A stretch of 64,000 nucleotides of DNA from Ariolimax columbianus. Its lineage: Eukaryota > Mollusca > Gastropoda > Stylommatophora > Arionidae. Of this stretch, positions 1 to 14,340 are shown in pieces (positions within the stretch are counted from its first letter, which is position 1; each line of letters begins with the position of its first letter). The notes under the pieces are model-generated. The model ran no database searches. It had not been told where the DNA came from and saw only the letters and a list, made by a program, of their open reading frames with translations. The stretch spans positions 76,477,090-76,541,089 of the forward strand of contig JAVGWX010000004.1 of the NCBI GenBank assembly GCA_036924085.1, in the 5' to 3' direction. The translations under genes and the position numbers were made by a program.

Positions 1-3000
1 TTTCTTCATCTCTCTGTGTCACTTTCTTCATCTCCATGTTCCTTTCTTCATCTCTCCGTGTCACTTTCTTCATCTCTGTGTTCCTTTCTTCATCTCCATG
101 TTCCTTTCTTCATCTCTCCGTGTCACTTTCTTCATATCTCCGTGTTCCTTTCTCCATCTCCATGTTCCTTTCTTCATCTCTCCGTGTCACTTTCTTCATC
201 TCCATGTTCCTTTCTTCATCTCCGTGTTCCTTTCTTCATCTCTCCATGTTCCTTTCTTCATCTCCGTGTTCCTTTCTTCATCTCTCCGTGTTCCTTTCTT
301 CATCTCTCCGTGTCACTTTCTTCATCTCCATGTTCCTTTCTTCATCTCCGTGTTCCTTTCTTCATCTCTCCATGTTCCTTTCTTCATCTCCGTGTTCCTT
401 TCTTCATCTCTCCGTGTCACTTTCTTCATCTCCATGTTCCTTTCTTCATCTCTCCGTGTTCCTTTCTTCATCTCTCCGTGTCACTTTCTTCATCTCCATG
501 TTCCTTTCTTCATCTCCGTGTTCCTTTCTTCATCTCTCCATGTTCCTTTCTTCATCTCCGTGTTCCTTTTTTCATCTCTCCGTGTTCCTTTCTTCATCTC
601 CGTGTTCCTTTCTTCATCTCTCCGTGTTCCTTTCTTCATCTCTCCATGTTCCTTTCTTCATCTCTCCGTGTTCCTTTCTTCATCTCTCCGTGTCACTTTC
701 TTCATCTCCATGTTCCTTTCTTCATCTCCGTGTTCCTTTCTTCATCTCTCCATGTTCCTTTCTTCATCTCCGTGTTCCTTTCTTCATCTCTCCGTGTTCC
801 TTTCTTCATCTCCGTGTTCCTTTCTTCATCTCTCCGTGTTCCTTTCTTCATCTCCGTGTTCCTTTCTTCATCTCTCCGTGTTCCTTTCTTCATCTCCGTG
901 TTCCTTTCTTCATCTCTCCGTGTCACTTTCTTCATCTCCGTGTTCCTTTCTTCATCTCCGTGTTCCTTTCTTCATCTCTCCGTGTTCCTTTCTTCATCTC
1001 CGTGTTCCTTTCTTCATCTCTCCGTGTTCCTTTCTTCATCTCCGTGTTCCTTTCTTCATCTCTCCGTGTCACTTTCTTCATCTCCATGTTCCTTTCTTCA
1101 TCTCTCCGTGTTCCTTTCTTCATCTCTCCGTGTCACTTTCTTCATCTCCATGTTCTTTTCTTCATCTCTCCGCGTCACTTTTTTCATCTCCGTGTTCCTT
1201 TCTTCATCTCTCCGTGTCACTTTCTTCATCTCCATGTTCCTTTCTTCATCTCCATGTTCCTTTCTTCATCTCTCCGTGTCACTTTCTTCATCTCCGTGTC
1301 ACTTTTTTTATCTCCATGTTACTTTCTTCATCTCTCTGTGTCACTTTCTTCATCTCCATGTTCCTTTCTTCATCTCTCCGTGTCACTTTCTTCATCTCTG
1401 TGTTCCTTTCTTCATCTCCATGTTCCTTTCTTCATCTCTCCGTGTCACTTTCTTCATCTCCGTGTTCCTTTCTTCATATCCGTGTTCCTTTCTTCATCCT
1501 CTCCGTGTCACTTTCGTCATCTCCATGTTCCTTTCTTCATCTCTCCGTGTCACTTTCGTCATCTCCATGTTCCTTTCTTAATCTCTCCGTGTCACTTTCT
1601 TCATCTCCATGTTCCTTTCTTCATCTCTCCGTGTCACTTTCTTCATTTCCATGTTCCTTTCTTCATCTCCATATTCCTTTCTTCATCTCTCCGTGTCACT
1701 TTCTTTATCTCCATGTTCCTTTCTTCATCTCTCCGTGTCACTTTCGTCATCTCCATGTTCCTTTCTTCATCTCTCCGTGTCACTTTCTTCATCTCCATGT
1801 TCCTTTCTTCATCTCTCCGTGTCACTTTCTTCATTTCCATGTTCCTTTCTTCATCTCCATGTTCCTTTCTTCATCTCCATGTTCCTTTCTTCATCTCTCC
1901 GTGTCACTTTCTTCATCTCCATGTTCCTTTCTTCATCTCTCCGTGTCACTTTCTTCATTTCCATGTTCCTTTCTTCATCTCCATGTTCCTTTCTTCATCT
2001 CCATGTTCCTTTCTTCATCTCTCCGTGTCACTTTCTTTATCTCCATGTTCCTTTCTTCATCTCTCCGTGTCACTTTCTTTATCTCCGTGTTCCTTTCTTC
2101 ATCTCTCCGTGTCACTTTCTTCATCTCCATGTTCCTTTCTTCATCTCCGTGTTCCTTTCTTCATCTCTCCGTGTCACTTTCTTCATCTCCATGTTCCTTT
2201 CTTCATCTCTCCGTGTCACTTTCTTTATCTCCGTGTTCCTTTCTTCATCTCTCCGTGTCACTTTCTTCATCTCCATGTTCCTATCTTCATCTCTCCGTGT
2301 CACTTTCTTCATCTCCGTGTCACTTTCTTCATCTCCATGTTCCTTTTTTCATCTCCATGTTCCTTTCTTCATCTCTCCGTGTCACTTTCTTTATCTCCAT
2401 GTTCCTTTCTTCATCTCTCCGTGTCACTTTCTTCATCTCTCCGTGTTCCTTTCTTCATCTCTCCGTGTCACTTTCTTCATCTCCATGTTCCTTTCCTCAT
2501 CTCTCCGTGTCACTTTCTTCATCTCCATGTTCCTTTCTTCATCTCTCCGTGTCACTTTCTTCATCTTCGTGTTCCTTTCTTCATCTCTCCGTGTCACTTT
2601 CTTCATCTCCGTGTTCCTTTCTTTATCTCTCCGTGTCACTTTCTTCATCTCCATGTTCCTTTCTTCATCTCTCCGTGTCACTTTCTTCATCTCTCCGTGT
2701 TCCTTTCTTCATCTCTCCGTGTTCCTTACTTCATCTCCATGTTTCTTTCTTCATCTCCATGTTCTTTTCTTCATCTCCGTGTTCCTTTCTTCATCTCTCC
2801 GTGTTCCTTTCTTCATCTCCGTGTTCCTTTCTTCATCTCTCCGTGTCACTTTCTTCATCTCTCCGTGTTCCTTTCTTCATCTCTCCGTGTCACTTTCTTC
2901 ATCTCCGTGTTCCTTTCTTCATCTCTCCGTGTCACTTTCTTCATCTCTCCGTGTTCCTTTCTTCATCTCTCCGTGTCACTTTCTTCATCTCTCCGTGTTC

Positions 3001-5735
3001 CTTTCTTCATCTCTCCGTGTCACTTTCTTCATCTCCGTGTTCCTTTCTTCATCTCTCCGTGTCACTTTCTTTATCTCTCCGTGTTCCTTTCTTCATCTCT
3101 CCGTGTCACTTTCTTCATCTCCATGTTCCTTTCTTCATCTCCATGTTCCTTTCTTCATCTCTCTGTGTCACTTTCTTCATCTCCCTGTTCCTTTCTTCAT
3201 CTCTCCGTGTCACTTTCTTCATCTCTATGTTCCTTTCTTTATCTCCGTGTCACTTTCTTCATCTCCATGTTCCTTTCTTCATCTCCGTATCACTTTCTTC
3301 ATCTACATATTCCTTTCTTCATCTCCATGTTCCTTTCTTCATCTCTCCGTGTCACTTTCTTCATCTCCCTGTTCCTTTCTTCATCTCTCCGTGTCACTTT
3401 CTTCATCTCCATGTTCCTTTCTTCATCTCCGTGTCACTTTCTTCATCTCCATGTTCCTTTATTCATCTCCGTATCACTTTCTTCATCTCCATGTTCCTTT
3501 CTTCATCTCCATGTTCCTTTCTTCATCTCCGTGTTCCTTTCTTCATCTCTCCGTGTCACTTTCTTCATCTCTCCATGTTCCTTTCTTCATCTCCGTGTTC
3601 CTCTCTTCATCTCCGTGTTCCTTTCTTCATCTCTCCGTGTTCCTTTCTTCATCTCTCCGTGTTCCTTTCTTCATCTCTCCGTGTTTCTTTCTTCATCTCC
3701 GTGTTCCTTTCTTCATCTCTCCGTGTTCCTTTCTTCATCTCCATGTTCCTTTCTTCATCTCCGTGTCACTTTCTTGATCTCTCCGTGTCACTTTCTTCAT
3801 CTCCATGTTCCTTTCTTCATCTCCATGTTCCTTTCTTCATCTCCGTGTTCCTTTCTTCATCTCCATGTTCCTTTCTTCATCTCCGTGTTCCTTTCTACAT
3901 CTCCATGTTCCTTTTTTCATCTCCATGTTCCTTTCTTCATCTCCGTGTTCCTTTCTTCATCTCCGTGTCACTATCTTCATCTCCGTGTTCCTTTCTTCAT
4001 CTCTCCGTGTTCCTTTCTTCATCTCTCCATGTTCCTTTCTTCATCTCCATGTTCCTTTCTTCATCTCTCCGTGTCACTTTCTTCATCTCCATGTTCCTTT
4101 CTTCATCTCTCCGTGTCACTTTCTTTATCTCCGTGTTCCTTTCTTCATCTCTCCGTGTCACTTTCTTCATCTCCATGTTCCTATCTTCATCTCTCCGTGT
4201 CACTTTCTTCATCTCCGTGTCACTTTCTTCATCTCCATGTTCCTTTTTTCATCTCCATGTTCCTTTCTTCATCTCTCCGTGTCACTTTCTTTATCTCCAT
4301 GTTCCTTTCTTCATCTCTCCGTGTCACTTTCTTCATCTCTCCGTGTTCCTTTCTTCATCTCTCCGTGTCACTTTCTTCATCTCCATGTTCCTTTCCTCAT
4401 CTCTCCGTGTCACTTTCTTCATCTCCATGTTCCTTTCTTCATCTCTCCGTGTCACTTTCTTCATCTTCGTGTTCCTTTCTTCATCTCTCCATGTCACTTT
4501 CTTCATCTCCGTGTTCCTTTCTTTATCTCTCCGTGTCACTTTCTTCATCTCCATGTTCCTTTCTTCATCTCTCCGTGTCACTTTCTTCATCTCCGTGTTC
4601 CTTTCTTCATCTCTCCGTGTTCCTTTCTTCATCTCTCCATGTTCCTTTCTTCATCTCTCCATGTTCCTTTCTTCATCTCTCCGTGTTCCTTTCTTCATCT
4701 CCGTGTTCCTTTCCTCATCTCTCCGTGTCACTTTCTTCATCTCTCCATGTTTCTTTCTTCATCTCCGTGTTCCTTACTTCATCTCCATGTTCCTTTCTTC
4801 ATCTCTCCATGTTCCTTTCTTCATCTCCGTGTTCCTTTCTTCATCTCTCCGTGTTCCTTTCTTCATCTCCGTGTTCCTTTCTTCATCTCTCCGTGTCACT
4901 TTCTTCATCTCTCCGTGTTCCTTTCTTCATCTCTCCGTGTTCCTTACTTCATCTCCATGTTTCTTTCTTCATCTCCATGTTCTTTTCTTCATCTCCGTGT
5001 TCCTTTCTTCATCTCTCCGTGTTCCTTTCTTCATCTCCGTGTTCCTTTCTTCATCTCTCCGTGTCACTTTCTTCATCTCTCCGTGTTCCTTTCTTCATCT
5101 CTCCGTGTCACTTTCTTCATCTCCGTGTCACTTTCTTCATCTCTCCGTGTTCCTTTCTTCATCTCTCCGTGTCACTTTCTTCATCTCTCCGTGTTCCTTT
5201 CTTCATCTCTCCGTGTCACTTTCTTCATCTCCGTGTTCCTTTCTTCATCTCTCCGTGTCACTTTCTTTATCTCTCCGTGTTCCTTTCTTCATCTCTCCGT
5301 GTCACTTTCTTCATCTCCATGTTCCTTTCTTCATCTCCATGTTCCTTTCTTCATCTCTCTGTGTCACTTTCTTCATCTCCCTGTTCCTTTCTTCATCTCT
5401 CCGTGTCACTTTCTTCATCTCTATGTTCCTTTCTTTATCTCCGTGTCACTTTCTTCATCTCCATGTTCCTTTCTTCATCTCCGTATCACTTTCTTCATCT
5501 ACATATTCCTTTCTTCATCTCCATGTTCCTTTCTTCATCTCTCCGTGTCACTTTCTTCATCTCCCTGTTCCTTTCTTCATCTCTCCGTGTCACTTTCTTC
5601 ATCTCCATGTTCCTTTCTTCATCTCCGTGTCACTTTCTTCATCTCCATGTTCCTTTATTCATCTCCGTATCACTTTCTTCATCTCCATGTTCCTGTCTTC
5701 ATCTCCATGTTCCTTTCTTCATCTCCGTGTTCCTT
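1..5735 (+). repeat. Higher-order repeat, copy 1 of the 8605-bp offset pair
   Basis: Marker monomers in this block recur 8605 bp later in the same order. Examples are TTCATATCTCC at 131 and 8736, CTTAATCTC ending 1581 and 10186, and CTTGATCTC ending 3777 and 12382. One substitution is visible (CACTATCTTC near 3972 against CACTTTCTTC near 12577). The correspondence breaks at about 5735/14340, where this copy reads CTCCGTGCTCC. It shows recent duplication of many kilobases of array. Confidence 0.85.
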
Positions 5736-7413
5736 TCTTCATCTCCGTGCTCCTTTCTTCATCTCCATGTTCCTTTCTTCATCTCCATGTTCCTTTCTTC
5801 ATCTCCATGTTCCTTTCTTCATCTCCATGTTCCTTTCTTCATCTCTCCGTGTCACTTTCTTCATCTCCGTGTTCCTTTCTTCATCTCTGTGTCACTTTCT
5901 TCATCTCTCCATGTTCCTTTCTTCATATCTCCGTGTTCCTTTCTTCATCTCTCCGTGTCACTTTCTTCATCTCCGTGTTCCTTTCTTCATCTCTGTGTCA
6001 CTTTCTTCATCTCTCCATGTTCCTTTCTTCATCTCCATGTTCCTTTCTTCATCTCCATGTTCCTTTCTTCATCTCCATGTTCCTTTCTTCATATCTCCGT
6101 GTTCCTTTCTTCATCTCTCCATGTTCCTTTCTTCATCTCTCCATGTTCCTTTCTTCATCTCCATGTTCCTTTCTTCATCTCTCCATGTTCCTTTCTTCAT
6201 CTCTCCATGTTCCTTTCTTCATCTCTCCGTGTCACTTTCTTCATCTCTCCGTGTTCCTTTCTTCATCTCCGTGTTCCTTTCTTCATCTCTCCATGTTCCT
6301 TTCTTCATCTCTCCGTGTCACTTTCTTCATCTCTCCGTGTTCCTTTCTTCATCTCCATGTTCCTTTCTTCATCTCTCCGTGTTCCTTTCTTCATCTCTCC
6401 ATGTCACTTTCTTCATCTCTCCGTGTTCCTTTCTTCATCTCCATGTTCCTTTCTTCATCTCTCCGTGTTCCTTTCTTCATCTCTCCATGTCACTTTCTTC
6501 ATCTCTCCGTGTTCCTTTCTTCATCTCCATGTTCCTTTCTTCATCTCTCCGTGTTCCTTTCTTCATCTCTCCGTGTCACTTTCTTTATCTCCGTGTTCCT
6601 TTCTTCATCTCTCCGTGTTCCTTTCTTCATCTCCATGTTCCTTTCTTCATCTCTCCGTGTCACTTTCTTCATCTCTCCGTGTTCCTTTCTTCATCTCCGT
6701 GTTCCTTTCTTCATCTCTCCATGTTCCTTTCTTCATCTCTCCGTGTCACTTTCTTCATCTCTCCGTGTTCCTTTCTTCATCTCCATGTTCCTTTCTTCAT
6801 CTCTCCGTGTTCCTTTCTTCATCTCTCCATGTTCCTTTCTTCATCTCTCCGTGTTCCTTTCTTCATCTCTCCATGTTCCTTTCTTCATCTCTCCGTGTTC
6901 CTTTCCTCATCTCTCCGTGTCACTTTCTTCATCTCCATGTTCCTTTCTTCATCTCTCCGTGTCACTTTCTTTATCTCCGTGTTCCTTTCTTCATCTCTCC
7001 GTGTCACTTTCTTCATCTCCATGTTCCTTTCTTCATCTCTCCGTGTCACTTTCTTCATCTCCATGTTCCTTTCTTCATCTCTCCGTGTCACTTTCTTCAT
7101 CTCCATGTTCCTTTCTTCATCTCTCCGTGTCACTTTCTTTATCTCCATGTCACTTTCTTCATCTCCATGTTCCTTTCTTCATCTCTCCGTGTCACTTTCT
7201 TCATCTCCATGTTCTTTTCTTCATCTCTCCGTGTCACTTTCTTCATCTCTCCATGTTCCTTTCTTCATATCTCCGTGTTCCTTTCTCCATCTCCATGTTC
7301 CTTTCTTCATCTCTCCGTTTCACTTTCTTCATCTCTCCATGTTCCTTTCTTCATATCTCCGTGTTCCTTTCTCCATCTCCATGTTCCTTTCTTCATCTCT
7401 CCATGTCACTTTC

Positions 7414-10057
7414 TTCATATCTCCGTGTTCCTTTCTCCATCTCCATGTTCCTTTCTTCATCTCTCCGTGTCACTTTCTTCATCTCCATGTTCCTTTCTTC
7501 ATCTCCGTGTTCCTTTCTTCATCTCTCCATGTTCCTTTCTTCATCTCCGTGTTCCTTTCTTCATCTCTCCGTGTTCCTTTCTTCATCTCTCCGTGTCACT
7601 TTCTTCATCTCCATGTTCCTTTCTTCATCTCCGTGTTCCTTTCTTCATCTCTCCATGTTCCTTTCTTCATCTCCGTGTTCCTTTCTTCATCTCTCCGTGT
7701 CACTTTCTTCATCTCCATGTTCCTTTCTTCATCTCTCCGTGTTCCTTTCTTCATCTCTCCGTGTCACTTTCTTCATCTCCATGTTCCTTTCTTCATCTCC
7801 GTGTTCCTTTCTTCATCTCTCCATGTTCCTTTCTTCATCTCCGTGTTCCTTTTTTCATCTCTCCGTGTTCCTTTCTTCATCTCCGTGTTCCTTTCTTCAT
7901 CTCTCCGTGTTCCTTTCTTCATCTCTCCATGTTCCTTTCTTCATCTCTCCGTGTTCCTTTCTTCATCTCTCCGTGTCACTTTCTTCATCTCCATGTTCCT
8001 TTCTTCATCTCCGTGTTCCTTTCTTCATCTCTCCATGTTCCTTTCTTCATCTCCGTGTTCCTTTCTTCATCTCTCCGTGTTCCTTTCTTCATCTCCGTGT
8101 TCCTTTCTTCATCTCTCCGTGTTCCTTTCTTCATCTCCGTGTTCCTTTCTTCATCTCTCCGTGTTCCTTTCTTCATCTCCGTGTTCCTTTCTTCATCTCT
8201 CCGTGTCACTTTCTTCATCTCCGTGTTCCTTTCTTCATCTCCGTGTTCCTTTCTTCATCTCTCCGTGTTCCTTTCTTCATCTCCGTGTTCCTTTCTTCAT
8301 CTCTCCGTGTTCCTTTCTTCATCTCCGTGTTCCTTTCTTCATCTCTCCGTGTCACTTTCTTCATCTCCATGTTCCTTTCTTCATCTCTCCGTGTTCCTTT
8401 CTTCATCTCTCCGTGTCACTTTCTTCATCTCCATGTTCTTTTCTTCATCTCTCCGCGTCACTTTTTTCATCTCCGTGTTCCTTTCTTCATCTCTCCGTGT
8501 CACTTTCTTCATCTCCATGTTCCTTTCTTCATCTCCATGTTCCTTTCTTCATCTCTCCGTGTCACTTTCTTCATCTCCGTGTCACTTTTTTTATCTCCAT
8601 GTTACTTTCTTCATCTCTCTGTGTCACTTTCTTCATCTCCATGTTCCTTTCTTCATCTCTCCGTGTCACTTTCTTCATCTCTGTGTTCCTTTCTTCATCT
8701 CCATGTTCCTTTCTTCATCTCTCCGTGTCACTTTCTTCATATCTCCGTGTTCCTTTCTCCATCTCCATGTTCCTTTCTTCATCTCTCCGTGTCACTTTCT
8801 TCATCTCCATGTTCCTTTCTTCATCTCCGTGTTCCTTTCTTCATCTCTCCATGTTCCTTTCTTCATCTCCGTGTTCCTTTCTTCATCTCTCCGTGTTCCT
8901 TTCTTCATCTCTCCGTGTCACTTTCTTCATCTCCATGTTCCTTTCTTCATCTCCGTGTTCCTTTCTTCATCTCTCCATGTTCCTTTCTTCATCTCCGTGT
9001 TCCTTTCTTCATCTCTCCGTGTCACTTTCTTCATCTCCATGTTCCTTTCTTCATCTCTCCGTGTTCCTTTCTTCATCTCTCCGTGTCACTTTCTTCATCT
9101 CCATGTTCCTTTCTTCATCTCCGTGTTCCTTTCTTCATCTCTCCATGTTCCTTTCTTCATCTCCGTGTTCCTTTTTTCATCTCTCCGTGTTCCTTTCTTC
9201 ATCTCCGTGTTCCTTTCTTCATCTCTCCGTGTTCCTTTCTTCATCTCTCCATGTTCCTTTCTTCATCTCTCCGTGTTCCTTTCTTCATCTCTCCGTGTCA
9301 CTTTCTTCATCTCCATGTTCCTTTCTTCATCTCCGTGTTCCTTTCTTCATCTCTCCATGTTCCTTTCTTCATCTCCGTGTTCCTTTCTTCATCTCTCCGT
9401 GTTCCTTTCTTCATCTCCGTGTTCCTTTCTTCATCTCTCCGTGTTCCTTTCTTCATCTCCGTGTTCCTTTCTTCATCTCTCCGTGTTCCTTTCTTCATCT
9501 CCGTGTTCCTTTCTTCATCTCTCCGTGTCACTTTCTTCATCTCCGTGTTCCTTTCTTCATCTCCGTGTTCCTTTCTTCATCTCTCCGTGTTCCTTTCTTC
9601 ATCTCCGTGTTCCTTTCTTCATCTCTCCGTGTTCCTTTCTTCATCTCCGTGTTCCTTTCTTCATCTCTCCGTGTCACTTTCTTCATCTCCATGTTCCTTT
9701 CTTCATCTCTCCGTGTTCCTTTCTTCATCTCTCCGTGTCACTTTCTTCATCTCCATGTTCTTTTCTTCATCTCTCCGCGTCACTTTTTTCATCTCCGTGT
9801 TCCTTTCTTCATCTCTCCGTGTCACTTTCTTCATCTCCATGTTCCTTTCTTCATCTCCATGTTCCTTTCTTCATCTCTCCGTGTCACTTTCTTCATCTCC
9901 GTGTCACTTTTTTTATCTCCATGTTACTTTCTTCATCTCTCTGTGTCACTTTCTTCATCTCCATGTTCCTTTCTTCATCTCTCCGTGTCACTTTCTTCAT
10001 CTCTGTGTTCCTTTCTTCATCTCCATGTTCCTTTCTTCATCTCTCCGTGTCACTTTC
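7414..10057 (+). repeat. 1322-bp tandem duplication within the satellite
   Basis: The marker TTCATATCTCC followed by TTTCTCCATC occurs at 7414 and 8736, 1322 bp apart, and the monomer order that follows matches between the two. The same block also begins at 131, so three copies exist in the window. Confidence 0.8.
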
Positions 10058-13000
10058 TTCATCTCCGTGTTCCTTTCTTCATATCCGTGTTCCTTTCTTC
10101 ATCCTCTCCGTGTCACTTTCGTCATCTCCATGTTCCTTTCTTCATCTCTCCGTGTCACTTTCGTCATCTCCATGTTCCTTTCTTAATCTCTCCGTGTCAC
10201 TTTCTTCATCTCCATGTTCCTTTCTTCATCTCTCCGTGTCACTTTCTTCATTTCCATGTTCCTTTCTTCATCTCCATATTCCTTTCTTCATCTCTCCGTG
10301 TCACTTTCTTTATCTCCATGTTCCTTTCTTCATCTCTCCGTGTCACTTTCGTCATCTCCATGTTCCTTTCTTCATCTCTCCGTGTCACTTTCTTCATCTC
10401 CATGTTCCTTTCTTCATCTCTCCGTGTCACTTTCTTCATTTCCATGTTCCTTTCTTCATCTCCATGTTCCTTTCTTCATCTCCATGTTCCTTTCTTCATC
10501 TCTCCGTGTCACTTTCTTCATCTCCATGTTCCTTTCTTCATCTCTCCGTGTCACTTTCTTCATTTCCATGTTCCTTTCTTCATCTCCATGTTCCTTTCTT
10601 CATCTCCATGTTCCTTTCTTCATCTCTCCGTGTCACTTTCTTTATCTCCATGTTCCTTTCTTCATCTCTCCGTGTCACTTTCTTTATCTCCGTGTTCCTT
10701 TCTTCATCTCTCCGTGTCACTTTCTTCATCTCCATGTTCCTTTCTTCATCTCCGTGTTCCTTTCTTCATCTCTCCGTGTCACTTTCTTCATCTCCATGTT
10801 CCTTTCTTCATCTCTCCGTGTCACTTTCTTTATCTCCGTGTTCCTTTCTTCATCTCTCCGTGTCACTTTCTTCATCTCCATGTTCCTATCTTCATCTCTC
10901 CGTGTCACTTTCTTCATCTCCGTGTCACTTTCTTCATCTCCATGTTCCTTTTTTCATCTCCATGTTCCTTTCTTCATCTCTCCGTGTCACTTTCTTTATC
11001 TCCATGTTCCTTTCTTCATCTCTCCGTGTCACTTTCTTCATCTCTCCGTGTTCCTTTCTTCATCTCTCCGTGTCACTTTCTTCATCTCCATGTTCCTTTC
11101 CTCATCTCTCCGTGTCACTTTCTTCATCTCCATGTTCCTTTCTTCATCTCTCCGTGTCACTTTCTTCATCTTCGTGTTCCTTTCTTCATCTCTCCGTGTC
11201 ACTTTCTTCATCTCCGTGTTCCTTTCTTTATCTCTCCGTGTCACTTTCTTCATCTCCATGTTCCTTTCTTCATCTCTCCGTGTCACTTTCTTCATCTCTC
11301 CGTGTTCCTTTCTTCATCTCTCCGTGTTCCTTACTTCATCTCCATGTTTCTTTCTTCATCTCCATGTTCTTTTCTTCATCTCCGTGTTCCTTTCTTCATC
11401 TCTCCGTGTTCCTTTCTTCATCTCCGTGTTCCTTTCTTCATCTCTCCGTGTCACTTTCTTCATCTCTCCGTGTTCCTTTCTTCATCTCTCCGTGTCACTT
11501 TCTTCATCTCCGTGTTCCTTTCTTCATCTCTCCGTGTCACTTTCTTCATCTCTCCGTGTTCCTTTCTTCATCTCTCCGTGTCACTTTCTTCATCTCTCCG
11601 TGTTCCTTTCTTCATCTCTCCGTGTCACTTTCTTCATCTCCGTGTTCCTTTCTTCATCTCTCCGTGTCACTTTCTTTATCTCTCCGTGTTCCTTTCTTCA
11701 TCTCTCCGTGTCACTTTCTTCATCTCCATGTTCCTTTCTTCATCTCCATGTTCCTTTCTTCATCTCTCTGTGTCACTTTCTTCATCTCCCTGTTCCTTTC
11801 TTCATCTCTCCGTGTCACTTTCTTCATCTCTATGTTCCTTTCTTTATCTCCGTGTCACTTTCTTCATCTCCATGTTCCTTTCTTCATCTCCGTATCACTT
11901 TCTTCATCTACATATTCCTTTCTTCATCTCCATGTTCCTTTCTTCATCTCTCCGTGTCACTTTCTTCATCTCCCTGTTCCTTTCTTCATCTCTCCGTGTC
12001 ACTTTCTTCATCTCCATGTTCCTTTCTTCATCTCCGTGTCACTTTCTTCATCTCCATGTTCCTTTATTCATCTCCGTATCACTTTCTTCATCTCCATGTT
12101 CCTTTCTTCATCTCCATGTTCCTTTCTTCATCTCCGTGTTCCTTTCTTCATCTCTCCGTGTCACTTTCTTCATCTCTCCATGTTCCTTTCTTCATCTCCG
12201 TGTTCCTCTCTTCATCTCCGTGTTCCTTTCTTCATCTCTCCGTGTTCCTTTCTTCATCTCTCCGTGTTCCTTTCTTCATCTCTCCGTGTTTCTTTCTTCA
12301 TCTCCGTGTTCCTTTCTTCATCTCTCCGTGTTCCTTTCTTCATCTCCATGTTCCTTTCTTCATCTCCGTGTCACTTTCTTGATCTCTCCGTGTCACTTTC
12401 TTCATCTCCATGTTCCTTTCTTCATCTCCATGTTCCTTTCTTCATCTCCGTGTTCCTTTCTTCATCTCCATGTTCCTTTCTTCATCTCCGTGTTCCTTTC
12501 TACATCTCCATGTTCCTTTTTTCATCTCCATGTTCCTTTCTTCATCTCCGTGTTCCTTTCTTCATCTCCGTGTCACTTTCTTCATCTCCGTGTTCCTTTC
12601 TTCATCTCTCCGTGTTCCTTTCTTCATCTCTCCATGTTCCTTTCTTCATCTCCATGTTCCTTTCTTCATCTCTCCGTGTCACTTTCTTCATCTCCATGTT
12701 CCTTTCTTCATCTCTCCGTGTCACTTTCTTTATCTCCGTGTTCCTTTCTTCATCTCTCCGTGTCACTTTCTTCATCTCCATGTTCCTATCTTCATCTCTC
12801 CGTGTCACTTTCTTCATCTCCGTGTCACTTTCTTCATCTCCATGTTCCTTTTTTCATCTCCATGTTCCTTTCTTCATCTCTCCGTGTCACTTTCTTTATC
12901 TCCATGTTCCTTTCTTCATCTCTCCGTGTCACTTTCTTCATCTCTCCGTGTTCCTTTCTTCATCTCTCCGTGTCACTTTCTTCATCTCCATGTTCCTTTC

Positions 13001-14340
13001 CTCATCTCTCCGTGTCACTTTCTTCATCTCCATGTTCCTTTCTTCATCTCTCCGTGTCACTTTCTTCATCTTCGTGTTCCTTTCTTCATCTCTCCATGTC
13101 ACTTTCTTCATCTCCGTGTTCCTTTCTTTATCTCTCCGTGTCACTTTCTTCATCTCCATGTTCCTTTCTTCATCTCTCCGTGTCACTTTCTTCATCTCCG
13201 TGTTCCTTTCTTCATCTCTCCGTGTTCCTTTCTTCATCTCTCCATGTTCCTTTCTTCATCTCTCCATGTTCCTTTCTTCATCTCTCCGTGTTCCTTTCTT
13301 CATCTCCGTGTTCCTTTCCTCATCTCTCCGTGTCACTTTCTTCATCTCTCCATGTTTCTTTCTTCATCTCCGTGTTCCTTACTTCATCTCCATGTTCCTT
13401 TCTTCATCTCTCCATGTTCCTTTCTTCATCTCCGTGTTCCTTTCTTCATCTCTCCGTGTTCCTTTCTTCATCTCCGTGTTCCTTTCTTCATCTCTCCGTG
13501 TCACTTTCTTCATCTCTCCGTGTTCCTTTCTTCATCTCTCCGTGTTCCTTACTTCATCTCCATGTTTCTTTCTTCATCTCCATGTTCTTTTCTTCATCTC
13601 CGTGTTCCTTTCTTCATCTCTCCGTGTTCCTTTCTTCATCTCCGTGTTCCTTTCTTCATCTCTCCGTGTCACTTTCTTCATCTCTCCGTGTTCCTTTCTT
13701 CATCTCTCCGTGTCACTTTCTTCATCTCCGTGTCACTTTCTTCATCTCTCCGTGTTCCTTTCTTCATCTCTCCGTGTCACTTTCTTCATCTCTCCGTGTT
13801 CCTTTCTTCATCTCTCCGTGTCACTTTCTTCATCTCCGTGTTCCTTTCTTCATCTCTCCGTGTCACTTTCTTTATCTCTCCGTGTTCCTTTCTTCATCTC
13901 TCCGTGTCACTTTCTTCATCTCCATGTTCCTTTCTTCATCTCCATGTTCCTTTCTTCATCTCTCTGTGTCACTTTCTTCATCTCCCTGTTCCTTTCTTCA
14001 TCTCTCCGTGTCACTTTCTTCATCTCTATGTTCCTTTCTTTATCTCCGTGTCACTTTCTTCATCTCCATGTTCCTTTCTTCATCTCCGTATCACTTTCTT
14101 CATCTACATATTCCTTTCTTCATCTCCATGTTCCTTTCTTCATCTCTCCGTGTCACTTTCTTCATCTCCCTGTTCCTTTCTTCATCTCTCCGTGTCACTT
14201 TCTTCATCTCCATGTTCCTTTCTTCATCTCCGTGTCACTTTCTTCATCTCCATGTTCCTTTATTCATCTCCGTATCACTTTCTTCATCTCCATGTTCCTT
14301 TCTTCATCTCCATGTTCCTTTCTTCATCTCCGTGTTCCTT
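8606..14340 (+). repeat. Higher-order repeat, copy 2 of the 8605-bp offset pair
   Basis: Near-identical partner of the block at the left edge, offset by exactly 8605 bp over about 5.7 kb. It overlaps the start of the 3032-bp tandem block, so duplications are nested rather than sequential. Confidence 0.85.

Noticed and set aside
702..1123. Minus ORFs encoding MKKGTRRDEERN-type charged repeats, recurring through the satellite
   Set aside because: Reverse-complement reading of the same monomers, closed by frequent stops in most places; their recurrence only tracks the higher-order duplications.
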